Shown piece after piece: positions 41,264 through 50,282 of a stretch of DNA of 58,504 nucleotides; positions within the stretch are counted from its first letter, which is position 1, and each line of letters opens with the position of its first letter. A model generated the notes under the pieces. The model had not been told where the DNA came from and did no database searches. It was given only the letters and a program-made list of their open reading frames with translations. The DNA comes from Gammaproteobacteria bacterium (GTDB lineage: Bacteria; Pseudomonadota; Gammaproteobacteria; Steroidobacterales; Woeseiaceae). The position numbers and the translations under genes are program-made. Location of the stretch: assembly GCA_018699395.1 (NCBI GenBank), contig JABIQN010000097.1, positions 1 through 58,504 of the forward strand, read 5' to 3'.

Positions 41264-42895
41264 ATGGATCACAATGTCAAAGTCGCGTTGGCTCAGATTA
41301 ACCTGACGGTCGGTGATATAGCTGGTAATACCGAAAAAATAATTTCCTATTCTGCACAAGCTCGCGATGATCTTGATGCTGATCTGGTCATTTTTCCGGA
41401 GCTCAGCATTTGCGGTTATCCGCCGGAAGATCTCCTATTTCATGCCAGCCTTCGTTGCTTGGTTGAAAATGCGATGACGCAGATTAGCGAGAGCATCTCT
41501 GGCATCGCAGTTCTAATTGGTTTCCCGGAATACAGTCAGGGCAAGATCTACAATGCCTGTGAGGTTATTCATGATGGCAAAATTCTTGCCCATTACCGCA
41601 AACAGTCGCTGCCTAATTACAGTGTTTTTGATGAGGAGCGCTATTTTACGCGCGGCAACAGTGCTTCGATCTTTACACTAAATGGTATTCGTATCGGGCT
41701 GAATATTTGTGAGGATGTTTGGAATTTCGGCCCGATGGATAGTGCTTATTCTGCTGGCGCCGAGTGCATTATCGCTATCAACGGATCGCCCTTCGAGAAA
41801 GGCAGCCAGGCAATGCGTGAGACGCAGGTAAAAAAGCGGGTAATGGATGTCCAGCTTCCTATTATTTACGTCAATATGGTCGGCGGTCAGGATGAGCTGG
41901 TATTTGATGGCGGATCGTTCGCCATGTTGGCCGATGGAGAAATGGCATTCCGTGCACCTGCATTTGAGGAAGGTCTTCATACAGTCGATTTACAAGCATC
42001 GGCGTCAGGCGTTGTATTGCAAGCTGAGATTTCCGCGGATCTGTTGGATGCCGATGCCAGCGCTTACAAAGCACTGGTTACAGGCACTCGTGACTACATT
42101 ACCAAACACGGTTTTCCGGGCATTATTCTCGGCCTATCAGGCGGGATCGATTCGGCGCTGGTTGCGAGTATTGCTTATGATGCGATCGGACCTGATCGTG
42201 TACGCGCCGTGATGATGCCTTTTCGCTATACGTCTAACATGAGTCAGGAAGATGCGGCTCTGCAGGCAGCGATGCTGGGTATTCGCTACGATGTGATTTC
42301 AATAGAGCCCATGTACGAGGCGACGATTGCGCAACTGGATCTGGTACTGGGCGAACGCGAACCCAATGTAACCGAAGAAAACATTCAAGCTCGCTGCCGA
42401 GGATTACTTTTGATGGCGATATCGAACAAGACTGGACGCATGTTGCTAACCACGGGCAACAAAAGCGAGATGGCCGTTGGATACGCGACCCTATACGGCG
42501 ATATGGCCGGTGGCTTTGCTCCTATCAAGGACTGCACTAAAACGCTGGTCTATCGTCTGGCCAGGTATCGGAATTCGCTCGGCGCGGCCATACCGGAAAG
42601 AGTCATTGCACGGGAGCCATCAGCCGAACTGCGGCCGGATCAGAAAGACAGTGATTCGTTGCCTGACTATGATGTCCTTGACTCAATCCTCGAGGCGTTT
42701 ATCGAGGAAGACCTTTCTGTCGCGGAGATTGCAGAACGTGGGTTTGAGCGGGATACAGTCGTCCGAATTTTGGAGATGGTGAAACGTAATGAATACAAGC
42801 GCCGTCAAGCGCCGCCAGGAGTCAGAATCAGTGGCCGCGCGTTCGGCCGGGATTGGCGTTACCCGATTACCTCAGGTTACAAATACCCACACTAA
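41264..42895 (+). CDS. nadE: Glutamine-dependent NAD+ synthetase
   Basis: 543 residues, two domains. The N-terminal nitrilase-type glutaminase has the E46, K113, C149 triad (FPELS, YRKQSLPNY, LNICEDVW). The C-terminal synthetase has the PP-loop GLSGGIDSALVA and TTGNKSEMAVGYATLYGD. It makes NAD from nicotinate adenine dinucleotide using glutamine nitrogen. It follows sucD by 23 bases and its stop overlaps that of bamD by four bases on the opposite strand. Confidence 0.96.
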   Translation: MDHNVKVALAQINLTVGDIAGNTEKIISYSAQARDDLDADLVIFPELSICGYPPEDLLFHASLRCLVENAMTQISESISGIAVLIGFPEYSQGKIYNACEVIHDGKILAHYRKQSLPNYSVFDEERYFTRGNSASIFTLNGIRIGLNICEDVWNFGPMDSAYSAGAECIIAINGSPFEKGSQAMRETQVKKRVMDVQLPIIYVNMVGGQDELVFDGGSFAMLADGEMAFRAPAFEEGLHTVDLQASASGVVLQAEISADLLDADASAYKALVTGTRDYITKHGFPGIILGLSGGIDSALVASIAYDAIGPDRVRAVMMPFRYTSNMSQEDAALQAAMLGIRYDVISIEPMYEATIAQLDLVLGEREPNVTEENIQARCRGLLLMAISNKTGRMLLTTGNKSEMAVGYATLYGDMAGGFAPIKDCTKTLVYRLARYRNSLGAAIPERVIAREPSAELRPDQKDSDSLPDYDVLDSILEAFIEEDLSVAEIAERGFERDTVVRILEMVKRNEYKRRQAPPGVRISGRAFGRDWRYPITSGYKYPH

Positions 42896-43746
42896 TCGCG
42901 TTTAGCTTTAAATGGGAAACGATCGTCTATCCATTTCATCAATCTACCTTTCGTCTGGCCGACTTCTACATGGCTTCCATCGCTTGGAAAGTTGGCAGCA
43001 AGAACCCGGCGCGCATCGTCTCGAAGATCATTTATCCCAAGTGCATCGTAGGCCTCGGCCATGATGTGGAGCGACTCTGCGTTTCCGGAAGCGCCATTGT
43101 ACTCCTCTAAAGCGAACTTGGCCCGATTAACCGCAGCTACATAGGCGCCATGGCGTAAGTAATAATCAGCAATGTAGTTTTCGTAAGTCGACATTCGCTC
43201 CTTGATGGCCAGTATGCGCTGTTGAGCATCCGCCGAATACTCACTGTCGGGATAACGCTCAATCAGGCGGCGAAAGGTTGAATACGCGAGATCCGTATCT
43301 CCAGGTGGCCGTTTGGTTATATCTTGTTGGAACCAGCGCTCGAAGAGTCCGGCTTCACCTTCAAAATAGGACAGGCCTTTTATGTACAAGGCGTAATCGA
43401 CGCGGTCGTGGACCGGATTTTCACGAATAAAGGTATCGGCGGCGTCTACCGCTTGCTCAAGCTGACTGCTTTGATAATAGGCATGCATGAGCTCCAGCTG
43501 AATTTGTCGTTCAACGTCACTAAACGGGAATCGAGCCTGAATGGCCTCAAAAATCGCAATACCCTTTCGATAATCCTCATTTTCTATTGCCTCTTGCGCC
43601 GTTTCGTACGCCTCGGCGATGTCATCCACTTCAGAGCGTTGTTCGTCCTTGCCTCCACAGGCCAGAAGGCTCGTTCCAAGAATAACGAGCACAAATAAGC
43701 GGGCGCGTCGAACAAATAGCGGGTTGAGTTGTAATTTTAATTGCAT
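42892..43746 (-). CDS. bamD: Outer membrane assembly lipoprotein BamD
   Basis: 284 residues. An essential part of the BAM complex inserting outer-membrane barrels. The lipobox LLAC gives C30 as the lipidated residue; the mature part is helical TPR-like with EAYETAQEAIENEDY, RFPFSDVERQIQLEL and YPDSEYSADAQQRI. The last 17 residues read KGRLMKWIDDRFPF then KAKRD, matching the start of PetB in this window; I know of no such tail in E. coli BamD. It is convergent with nadE and divergent from rluD, the classic bamD-rluD pair. Confidence 0.95.
   Translation of the reverse strand: MQLKLQLNPLFVRRARLFVLVILGTSLLACGGKDEQRSEVDDIAEAYETAQEAIENEDYRKGIAIFEAIQARFPFSDVERQIQLELMHAYYQSSQLEQAVDAADTFIRENPVHDRVDYALYIKGLSYFEGEAGLFERWFQQDITKRPPGDTDLAYSTFRRLIERYPDSEYSADAQQRILAIKERMSTYENYIADYYLRHGAYVAAVNRAKFALEEYNGASGNAESLHIMAEAYDALGINDLRDDARRVLAANFPSDGSHVEVGQTKGRLMKWIDDRFPFKAKRD
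42909..42953 (-). repeat. 45-bp segment shared with the 5' end of petB (copy 2)
   Basis: It matches 4015-4059 on the plus strand at 40 of 45 bases, with the 20 bases 42914-42933 identical. It encodes the tail of BamD in the same frame as in PetB. Most mismatches are at third codon positions. Confidence 0.8.
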
Positions 43747-43782
43747 ACTATCGTCTACAAAAATCTATCGAAGGTGCATACG

Positions 43783-43797
43783 CCGCCTGCTGGGCGG
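43783..43797. repeat. Small hairpin in the bamD-rluD divergent spacer
   Basis: CCGCC (43783-43787) and GGCGG (43793-43797) with a five-base loop. It would lie in the leader of one or both genes. Role unknown. Confidence 0.3.
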
Positions 43798-43836
43798 TTC
43801 AAGGTCGGCGAGTATACCGTAAACTAGGGCCTAATC

Positions 43837-44790
43837 ATGAGCGCCGAAAAACAAATAAATACGATTCCTGACGAGTTTGCCGGTTTGAGGTTAGACCAGG
43901 CTTTGGCGCGGATGTTTCCTGAGTATTCGAGAAGCCGACTGAAGGACTGGTTACTGGCTGGAGCCATTACGGTCCAGGGAGGGCCAAAACGGCCACGTGA
44001 CGCAGTTTCTGGCGGGGAAACCGTTGAGCTTGTGGCGCAGGTGGAGATTAATGTCAGGACACAAGCGGAGCCCATTGTGCTCGACATTGTGCATGAAGAC
44101 GACGAGCTTCTCGTCGTCAATAAGCCGGTCGGGTTGGTTGTGCATCCCGGGGCCGGCAATCCGGCTGGCACACTCATGAACGGACTATTACACCGATGTC
44201 CGGCACTCGAGGAAGTTCCGCGTGCCGGTATCATTCATCGACTGGACAAAGATACTAGTGGATTATTGGTAGTGGCTAAGACTTTGACGACCCATACCGC
44301 CTTGGTGCGATTGCTAGAGGATAGAGAAATTTCTCGGCACTATCTCGCTATTTGCAATGGCGCCTTGACCGGCGGCGGAATGATCAGCGAGCCGATTTCG
44401 CGTCACCCGGTCGACCGCAAACGTATGAGTGTGCAGCAAAACGGCAAGCCAGCAGTCACCCATTTCACGGTGAAAGAGCGCTTCGCTGCGTTCACTTATT
44501 TAAATGTGAAGCTCGAAACGGGACGTACGCATCAAATTCGGGTGCATTTCGCACACCGCCGACACGCGTTGGTCGGAGATCAGGTCTACGGTGGGCGCTT
44601 GGCGTTGCCCAAAGGCGCATCTGAAGAAATGATTCAGGTATTACGCCACTTTAAACGCCAGGCGCTGCATGCGACTAGACTGGCATTTATCCATCCTGCT
44701 ACCAAGGAGATGATTGATCTCGACATTTCACCACCGAAAGACTTCATGATGCTGGCCGACACAATGCGCCGAGATGCCGCCAGTGCTTGA
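43837..44790 (+). CDS. rluD: 23S rRNA pseudouridine(1911/1915/1917) synthase
   Basis: 317 residues. An S4 domain (about 12-75, with RLDQALARMFPEYSRSRLKDWL) precedes the RluA-type catalytic domain. The catalytic Asp is D139 in HRLDKDTSG, the same number as in E. coli RluD. KPVGLVVHPGAG and LETGRTHQIRVHFAH are typical. It modifies helix 69 of 23S rRNA. It overlaps pgeF by 17 bases. Confidence 0.96.
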   Translation: MSAEKQINTIPDEFAGLRLDQALARMFPEYSRSRLKDWLLAGAITVQGGPKRPRDAVSGGETVELVAQVEINVRTQAEPIVLDIVHEDDELLVVNKPVGLVVHPGAGNPAGTLMNGLLHRCPALEEVPRAGIIHRLDKDTSGLLVVAKTLTTHTALVRLLEDREISRHYLAICNGALTGGGMISEPISRHPVDRKRMSVQQNGKPAVTHFTVKERFAAFTYLNVKLETGRTHQIRVHFAHRRHALVGDQVYGGRLALPKGASEEMIQVLRHFKRQALHATRLAFIHPATKEMIDLDISPPKDFMMLADTMRRDAASA

Positions 44791-45469
44791 TTGGATTGCC
44801 GCGGATTGGGTGGCCCCTGCATCGATTGTCGCCGGTACAACACTTCGTACAATGGACGACTCATCTTTGCCGGTGCCGGGAATTCCTTGCTGGATGAACC
44901 AGGTTCACGGTGTCACGGTGATTACGGCCGCTCAATTTGCGGAGCCACCAGAAGCTGACGGATTGGTCAATGGAGCGCCGGGGATGGTTTGCGTTGTTCG
45001 AACGGCGGATTGTCTGCCCGTCCTTTTTTGCTCACGTGATGGTGCTGTATTTGCTGCAGCGCATGCAGGATGGCGTGGCCTAGCAGCAGGTGTTCTGGAA
45101 AACACAGTCGATAAAATGGCGGTTGATGCCGCTGAATTAATGGCGTGGCTTGGGCCGGCGATCTCCCAACCGTCATTTGAGATCGGTGATGAAGTCAGGA
45201 CCGCATTTATGGCGCATGATCCCGATGCTGAAGCCTGCTTTGTCGCCAATCCTCGAGGTCGATGGCAGGGCGACCTTTACGCTCTGGCGCGCCAACGACT
45301 GACGGCCGCCGGTATTTCCGAAATTTCTGGCGGTGATTTTTGCACTTACCTTGATGAGGAGCGTTTCCACTCATACCGGCGCGACCCAACCTGCGGTCGA
45401 ATGGTTAGTTTCGTCGGCCGGAGACCCTTTGCAAGCAATCCTCCAGCCGCAATTTTGAGCGCAGCCTGA
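44774..45469 (+). CDS. pgeF: Polyphenol oxidase / purine-peptidoglycan-editing factor PgeF (YfiH)
   Basis: 231 residues. The YfiH (DUF152) family has copper/zinc-dependent phenol oxidase or nucleoside activity, and the E. coli protein removes wrongly added L-Ser from peptidoglycan precursors. Conserved parts are NQVHG, ADGLV, RTADCLPVLF, AHAGWRGLAAGV and RFHSYRRD, including the metal ligands H, C and H. It directly follows rluD as in E. coli. Confidence 0.92.
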   Translation: MPPVLDWIAADWVAPASIVAGTTLRTMDDSSLPVPGIPCWMNQVHGVTVITAAQFAEPPEADGLVNGAPGMVCVVRTADCLPVLFCSRDGAVFAAAHAGWRGLAAGVLENTVDKMAVDAAELMAWLGPAISQPSFEIGDEVRTAFMAHDPDAEACFVANPRGRWQGDLYALARQRLTAAGISEISGGDFCTYLDEERFHSYRRDPTCGRMVSFVGRRPFASNPPAAILSAA

Positions 45470-45498
45470 TGCGCGAGGTCACCAATCAATAACTAAGA

Positions 45499-45504
45499 TA
45501 TAAT
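45499..45504 (+). promoter_or_regulatory. Possible -10 box before the FmdB-DUF502 genes
   Basis: TATAAT lies 43 bases before the zinc-ribbon gene. The sequence at -35 (AGGTCA) is weak. A CGGAG ribosome site follows nine bases before the ATG. Confidence 0.4.
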
Positions 45505-45546
45505 CGCTATCCCTCGGCGCCCTAAGTGCATACGGAGTTTTGATAG

Positions 45547-45855
45547 ATGCCGATTTACGGTTACGCTTGCAAGAGCTGCGAACACAGCCTCGATGCTCTG
45601 CAAAAAATAAATGACCCGAAGCTGGTTGACTGTCCTGAGTGCGGTGAACCGTCGCTCAAGAAAATGCTGTCTGCGCCAAAGTTTCGATTGAAGGGCAAGG
45701 GTTGGTATGAGACTGACTTTAAGACGGGGGACCAGCGCAACCTCGCGAGCGAGTCAGATAAAAAACCGGCGAAGACGTCTGCGGATGTGGAGAAGCTGGC
45801 TAAGAAAACCGAGACAAAAAAGAAAGGCATGGATACTAAGGTGAAATCCGCTTGA
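45547..45855 (+). CDS. FmdB-family zinc-ribbon protein
   Basis: 102 residues. A small CxxC zinc ribbon: MPIYGYACKSCEH and VDCPECGEP give four cysteines in two pairs, in the first 45 residues. A lysine-rich tail with no fold (about 65-102) follows. The FmdB family is often called a regulatory protein but its role is unknown. It sits before the DUF502 gene and aspS, a common trio in gammaproteobacteria. Confidence 0.88.
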   Translation: MPIYGYACKSCEHSLDALQKINDPKLVDCPECGEPSLKKMLSAPKFRLKGKGWYETDFKTGDQRNLASESDKKPAKTSADVEKLAKKTETKKKGMDTKVKSA

Positions 45856-46502
45856 AGCGCATACGTCGATATTTGGTTGCCGGTATCCTCGTTTGGGTGC
45901 CACTCGTAGTTACCTATCTATTACTGAGATTCGCGGTCGGTCTCATGGATCGAACGCTGCTGCTGATTCCTACGCCTTATCGACCAGAAGTCCTTTTGGG
46001 TGTAAATATTCCTGGATTGGGTGTGATTCTTGCGATCGTCGTATTACTGTTAACGGGCTTACTGGCCGCAAACTTCGTGGGCCGGGCGTTTGTTGGTGGC
46101 TGGGAAAGCTTGATGGATCGTATTCCGTTTGTGCGAGCCGTCTATTCCGGTGCAAAAAACTTCGCAGAAATGGTGTTTTCTGATTCTAGTCAATCGTTCA
46201 AACACGTTTTGCTGATTCAATACCCGCGTAAGGGGCTATACAGCCTAGCCTTCCAAACATCCTCGAAGCTAGGCGAGGTTCAGGGACGAACGGGTGAAGA
46301 CGTCGTTTGTTGCTTCGTGCCAACCACGCCGAATCCTACTTCCGGCTTTATTATCATTGTCCCACGGAAGGACATTACGGTACTGGATATGGAGGTTGAT
46401 CAGGCACTCAAGATGATTATCTCTCTGGGCGTCGTGATCCCACCGTGGACTAAGGAGCAGACAGCCGAACTTCCGTTTGATATGCCGGACGAGCCAGCTT
46501 GA
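45852..46502 (+). CDS. DUF502 membrane protein
   Basis: 216 residues. Two membrane helices (about 7-32 and 53-75) flank a periplasmic loop, then a soluble domain starting near GRAFVGGWESLMDRIPFVRAVY-type sequence (note the IPFVRAVYSG core). CFVPTTPNPTSGF and VPRKDITVLDM are DUF502 hallmarks. Function is unknown. The start appears to be TTG, overlapping the stop of the zinc-ribbon gene (TTGA), implying coupled translation. It precedes aspS. Confidence 0.88.
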   Translation: MKRIRRYLVAGILVWVPLVVTYLLLRFAVGLMDRTLLLIPTPYRPEVLLGVNIPGLGVILAIVVLLLTGLLAANFVGRAFVGGWESLMDRIPFVRAVYSGAKNFAEMVFSDSSQSFKHVLLIQYPRKGLYSLAFQTSSKLGEVQGRTGEDVVCCFVPTTPNPTSGFIIIVPRKDITVLDMEVDQALKMIISLGVVIPPWTKEQTAELPFDMPDEPA

Positions 46503-46506
46503 TAAG

Positions 46507-46557
46507 CGGGCGTCCAGCCCGTACCATTCCGCCTCTTTTTTCACGGGCTTTTCTTTT
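46507..46557 (+). promoter_or_regulatory. Overlapping hairpins, attenuator-like, directly before aspS
   Basis: CGGGC (46507-46511) pairs with GCCCG (46517-46521). AGCCCGT (46516-46522) can instead pair with ACGGGCT (46543-46549), which is followed by TTTCTTTT, a terminator-like end three bases before the aspS ATG. The two stems share bases and exclude each other. It may be only the terminator of the upstream genes. No Shine-Dalgarno is seen before aspS. Confidence 0.5.
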
Positions 46558-46559
46558 AA

Positions 46560-48338
46560 ATGACGATGCGTAGCCATTATTGCGGAGAGATCAACGAATC
46601 TCTCAACGGGACTGAGATTGAGGTCTGCGGCTGGGTTCACCGGCGGCGAGACCATGGCGGCGTCATTTTTATCGATCTGCGCGATCGGGAAGGGCTATTA
46701 CAGATCGTTTTTGACCCGGATCGGGCTGAAATCTTTGCGCAAGCCGAGCGGATTCGCTCTGAATATGTATTGAACGTTAAAGGCCTCGTACGGCCGCGTC
46801 CAGACGGTACGGTCAATCAGAACATGCGTACGGGTCAGGTCGAAGTGCTGGTGCATGAGCTCGAGATTCTCAATAAGTCCGAAACGCCGCCCTTTCATCA
46901 CGATGAGCAAGCCAGCGAGGAAATTCGCCTAAAGTACCGTTACATCGATCTGCGTCGCGAGAACATGCTTGGCAACCTAATGCTGCGCCACAAAGTAACG
47001 ATGGCCATGCGTAATTATCTTGACGGTAATGGTTTCGTTGACGTCGAAACACCGATGTTGACCAGGGCAACTCCGGAAGGCGCACGGGACTATATCGTTC
47101 CAAGTCGAACGCACCCAGGAAAATTCTTCGCGTTGCCGCAGTCGCCGCAGATTTTCAAGCAGCTACTGATGATGTCGGGGCTCGATCGCTATTACCAAAT
47201 AGTACGTTGCTTCCGCGACGAAGACTTGCGTGCTGATCGCCAACCAGAATTCACACAGCTTGATATCGAGATGAGCTTCGTCGACGAAGATGAGGTAACA
47301 GGCGCTATGGAAGGTATGATTCGTCATCTCTTTAAGGAGGCGATGGGTATCGAACTGCCGGAGATATTCCCGCGAATGACGTATGCCGATGCGATCCATC
47401 GCTATGGTTCGGACAAACCTGACTTAAGAATCGATCTCGAATTAATCGAAGTCGCAGACCTTATGAGTTCTGTTGAGTTTAAAGTGTTCGCAGGACCGGC
47501 ATCAGACCCGGAAGGCCGCGTCGCTGCACTATGCGTTCCAGGCGGTGCTGAGATGAGTCGTAAGGTTATCGACAGCTACACGGCATACGTCGCTTCCTAC
47601 GGCGCCAGAGGCTTGGCTTATATCAAGGTCAATGATGTTGATGTAGGTCGTGATGGACTACAGTCACCGATACTTAAATTTCTTCCCGATGAAGCCATAA
47701 GTGGGATTATCGAGCGCACGGGTGCGAAAACAGGTGACCTGATTTTCTTCGGTGCTGACAAGGCACGCGTAGTGAATGATGCGCTCGGCGCTTTACGAGT
47801 CAAAGTGGGCGAAGATCGTGACCTAGTTTCTGACGGTTGGGCGCCACTGTGGGTTGTGGACTTTCCGATGTTTGAGAGGGACGCGAAGAACAAGCGATGG
47901 ACAGCATTGCATCACCCATTCACTGCGCCGAGCATCGATGATCCTGATGCACTGCGAGCGAACCCTGGTGAAGCACTATCCCGGGCTTACGACATGGTCT
48001 TGAATGGCTCCGAGATAGGCGGTGGTTCGATTCGAATCCACGATCAGGAAACGCAGGCCGCAGTTTTTGATCTGCTGGGCATCAGCAAAGAAGAGGCGGA
48101 CGAGAAGTTCGGCTTCCTGCTCGAAGCACTACAATATGGCTGCCCGCCGCACGGTGGTGTTGCGTTCGGGCTTGATCGAATCGTCATGTTGATGGCGGGT
48201 GCAGACAGTATTCGCGATGTCATTGCTTTTCCGAAAACACAGACTGCCAGCTGCCCATTAACCAACGCACCAGGCGAAGTTTCCCAAGCACAACTCAAGG
48301 AAACTGGCATCCGACTCCGAGTGCCGCGCACTGAATAA
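46560..48338 (+). CDS. aspS: Aspartyl-tRNA synthetase
   Basis: 592 residues. A class II synthetase of bacterial type. An N-terminal OB anticodon domain ([21 protein letters not shown]), the catalytic core with [20 protein letters not shown] (motif 1), [16 protein letters not shown] (motif 2) and [12 protein letters not shown] (motif 3), and the inserted GAD domain (about 290-420). The start may be 46560 or the in-frame ATG at 46566, the latter closer to the family. It may be regulated by the hairpins in its leader. Confidence 0.96.
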   Translation: MTMRSHYCGEINESLNGTEIEVCGWVHRRRDHGGVIFIDLRDREGLLQIVFDPDRAEIFAQAERIRSEYVLNVKGLVRPRPDGTVNQNMRTGQVEVLVHELEILNKSETPPFHHDEQASEEIRLKYRYIDLRRENMLGNLMLRHKVTMAMRNYLDGNGFVDVETPMLTRATPEGARDYIVPSRTHPGKFFALPQSPQIFKQLLMMSGLDRYYQIVRCFRDEDLRADRQPEFTQLDIEMSFVDEDEVTGAMEGMIRHLFKEAMGIELPEIFPRMTYADAIHRYGSDKPDLRIDLELIEVADLMSSVEFKVFAGPASDPEGRVAALCVPGGAEMSRKVIDSYTAYVASYGARGLAYIKVNDVDVGRDGLQSPILKFLPDEAISGIIERTGAKTGDLIFFGADKARVVNDALGALRVKVGEDRDLVSDGWAPLWVVDFPMFERDAKNKRWTALHHPFTAPSIDDPDALRANPGEALSRAYDMVLNGSEIGGGSIRIHDQETQAAVFDLLGISKEEADEKFGFLLEALQYGCPPHGGVAFGLDRIVMLMAGADSIRDVIAFPKTQTASCPLTNAPGEVSQAQLKETGIRLRVPRTE

Positions 48339-48376
48339 TACTCAAAGATATGATTAGTATAAAAACCAGTTGAGTA
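48339..48376. repeat. Inverted repeat immediately after the aspS stop
   Basis: TACTCAA (48339-48345) and TTGAGTA (48370-48376) are perfect arms with a 24-base loop. It starts at the base after the aspS TAA. No T-run follows directly. The remaining 70 bases up to the glycosyltransferase hold no clear promoter. Confidence 0.35.
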
Positions 48377-48450
48377 CCCATTAATTCTCTTCGGTGTGTG
48401 GACGTGAGTTACTTCGGCTTTTATGTTGTTATTTTTAGTACCATGGACGC

Positions 48451-49527
48451 GTGAAAATACTGCATGTCGAAACTGGGCGCCATTTTTTAGGCGGCCCACA
48501 GCAGGTTGTCTACCTGATTAATGCGTTACGTGAGCGTGGTCACGATAATATACTCGTTTGTCCACCAGATTCGGGCATCGACAGCGTGGCTCGTCAAGCT
48601 GGAATTCGAGTGCAAAACCTCTTCTGTGTGGGTGATCTGGATTTGCTGTTCGCATATCGTTTATCACAGCTCCTGAAAGAGCAGGCACCAGACATAGTTC
48701 ATTGTCACAGTCGCCGGGGCGCTGATTTTCTGGGCGGTCTCGCCACATCTTATGCCGATATTCCGGCAGTGATGTCTCGTCGAGTAGACCACACCGAGAT
48801 ACGTCTGCTGGCGGCGCGGCGTTACAAGCCATTCAAGAAAATAATCGCGATTTCTGAGGCGATCGCATCGGTCTTGCGAGAGCACCATGTGGAAGCCGAA
48901 CGAATTACAGTGATTCGGAGTGCGGTCGATGCGGCAGCATTTTCGCGCGAACCAGATTACGAGTTGTTCCGGAGTGAATTCGGTATTGATGAGGGAATGA
49001 TTGCGATAGCCGCAGCTGGGCAGTTAATCCCACGCAAGGGCCATCGATACTTATTACAGGCAGCGGCTGCATTGAAGGACAGGTACACAAATTTTCGATT
49101 GGTGATATTCGGCGACGGTTACCTGAAAAACCAGCTACGCTCACAAGCAGTGTCACTGGGGCTCGATAGCGTGGTTCAATTCGCTGGCTTTCGCGATGAT
49201 CTTGATGACTTCGTTGGATGCTTCGACTTACTTGCCCATCCTGCATTAACGGAAGGCTTAGGTGTTGTGGCGCTTAAGGCCGCCGCAGCCGGCGTTCCCG
49301 TGGTGGGATTTGATGCTGGAGGAATGCCGGAAGCTGTGGATAACGGCAAGACCGGAGTACTCGTGACGCCTGAATCTGTGGGCGAGCTGCAAGCCGCTAT
49401 AGCAACTCTGATCGATAGTGAGCCACTGCGTCGCGAATTTGGTGAAGCTGGTAGAGCGCGAATGAAGAACGAATTCTCAATCGCCGCGATGACTGATAAA
49501 CATTTGGAGTTGTATGAATCTCTTTAA
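48451..49527 (+). CDS. Family 4 glycosyltransferase
   Basis: 358 residues with a GT-B fold. The N-terminal half has GGPQQVVYLINAL and HCHSRRGADFLGGL; the C-terminal donor domain starts with AAGQLIPRKGHRYLLQA and ends with NEFSIAAMTDKHLELY. The usual E-x7-E donor motif reads E268-GLGVVAL-K276, so the second Glu is replaced by Lys. The acceptor is unknown. It is probably an LPS or surface-sugar enzyme, with no sugar cluster nearby. The start is GTG. The 189 bases after it hold nothing definite. Confidence 0.85.
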   Translation: MKILHVETGRHFLGGPQQVVYLINALRERGHDNILVCPPDSGIDSVARQAGIRVQNLFCVGDLDLLFAYRLSQLLKEQAPDIVHCHSRRGADFLGGLATSYADIPAVMSRRVDHTEIRLLAARRYKPFKKIIAISEAIASVLREHHVEAERITVIRSAVDAAAFSREPDYELFRSEFGIDEGMIAIAAAGQLIPRKGHRYLLQAAAALKDRYTNFRLVIFGDGYLKNQLRSQAVSLGLDSVVQFAGFRDDLDDFVGCFDLLAHPALTEGLGVVALKAAAAGVPVVGFDAGGMPEAVDNGKTGVLVTPESVGELQAAIATLIDSEPLRREFGEAGRARMKNEFSIAAMTDKHLELYESL

Positions 49528-49716
49528 GTTATTGTTGATAGTCAGTGCTCTGATCTCCGCATAATATAGCCCCGCACGGCATTTGGACGAGATTCAGGGC
49601 AGAATATTTTTTCGTTTCTGAGCGAAGAAAAATGAATTTACATTGATCATGATGCAAAGTAGGTTCACGATCGTTACGATGTAGGCAACTAAATCGGACC
49701 CACTGAATCGATACAA

Positions 49717-50217
49717 ATGGCTGATCACGAATCAATTCGCAAGTTGGCGGAAGCGCTAGTCAACGAGCTCTCAGCAACTGGAAAGACTGTCGCCACCGCA
49801 GAGTCTTGCACCGGGGGTTGGATCGGGAAGGCAATCACGGACATACCCGGCAGTTCCGCAGTCTTTGGTTACGGCGTCGTGAGCTATGCCAATGGTGCGA
49901 AGGAGTTGATCATCGGCGTGCAAAACGTGTCTCTGGAAAAACACGGATCGGTGAGCGCGCAGGTTGTTGGAGAAATGGCGAAAGGAACTTTGAGGCTCAG
50001 CGGTGCCGATATTGCGGTGGCAGTGAGTGGAGTCGCAGGTCCGAGTGGTGGCACGAAGGAAAAACCTATCGGTACGGTCTGGTTCGGCTGGGCTGTCAGA
50101 GACGGCAGCAACGCGCTGGTCGATACAAGATGCGAGTATTTCACGGGAGATCGCGAACTCATTCGGGAAGCGTCTGTAGCTTATGCTTTGCAAGGCGTGC
50201 GGGAACGTATCAAATAG
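49717..50217 (+). CDS. pncC: Nicotinamide-nucleotide amidase PncC (CinA C-terminal family)
   Basis: 166 residues. It deamidates nicotinamide mononucleotide in NAD recycling. The serine nucleophile is in AESCTGG (S30), with GSSAVFGYGVVSYAN and GVAGPSGG following. It has only the amidase domain, not the N-terminal COG1058 domain of CinA. It normally stands directly before recA; here a foreign-looking gene is inserted between. Its product joins the pathway of NadE in this window. Confidence 0.93.
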   Translation: MADHESIRKLAEALVNELSATGKTVATAESCTGGWIGKAITDIPGSSAVFGYGVVSYANGAKELIIGVQNVSLEKHGSVSAQVVGEMAKGTLRLSGADIAVAVSGVAGPSGGTKEKPIGTVWFGWAVRDGSNALVDTRCEYFTGDRELIREASVAYALQGVRERIK

Positions 50218-50282
50218 TGATGCACTCTATACCCAATAAAACATTCCTTTCACACCATGATTTCTGAGATAAATTGATAATA

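Noticed and set aside
48024-48040. GGTTCGATTCGAATCCA resembling a tRNA T-arm
   Set aside because: It lies inside aspS and encodes the conserved GGGSIRIH motif; no acceptor or anticodon stems fit around it.
49606-49633. A/T-rich imperfect hairpin after the glycosyltransferase gene
   Set aside because: The arms need extra unpaired bases and the stem is mostly A:T, so it is too weak to call a terminator.
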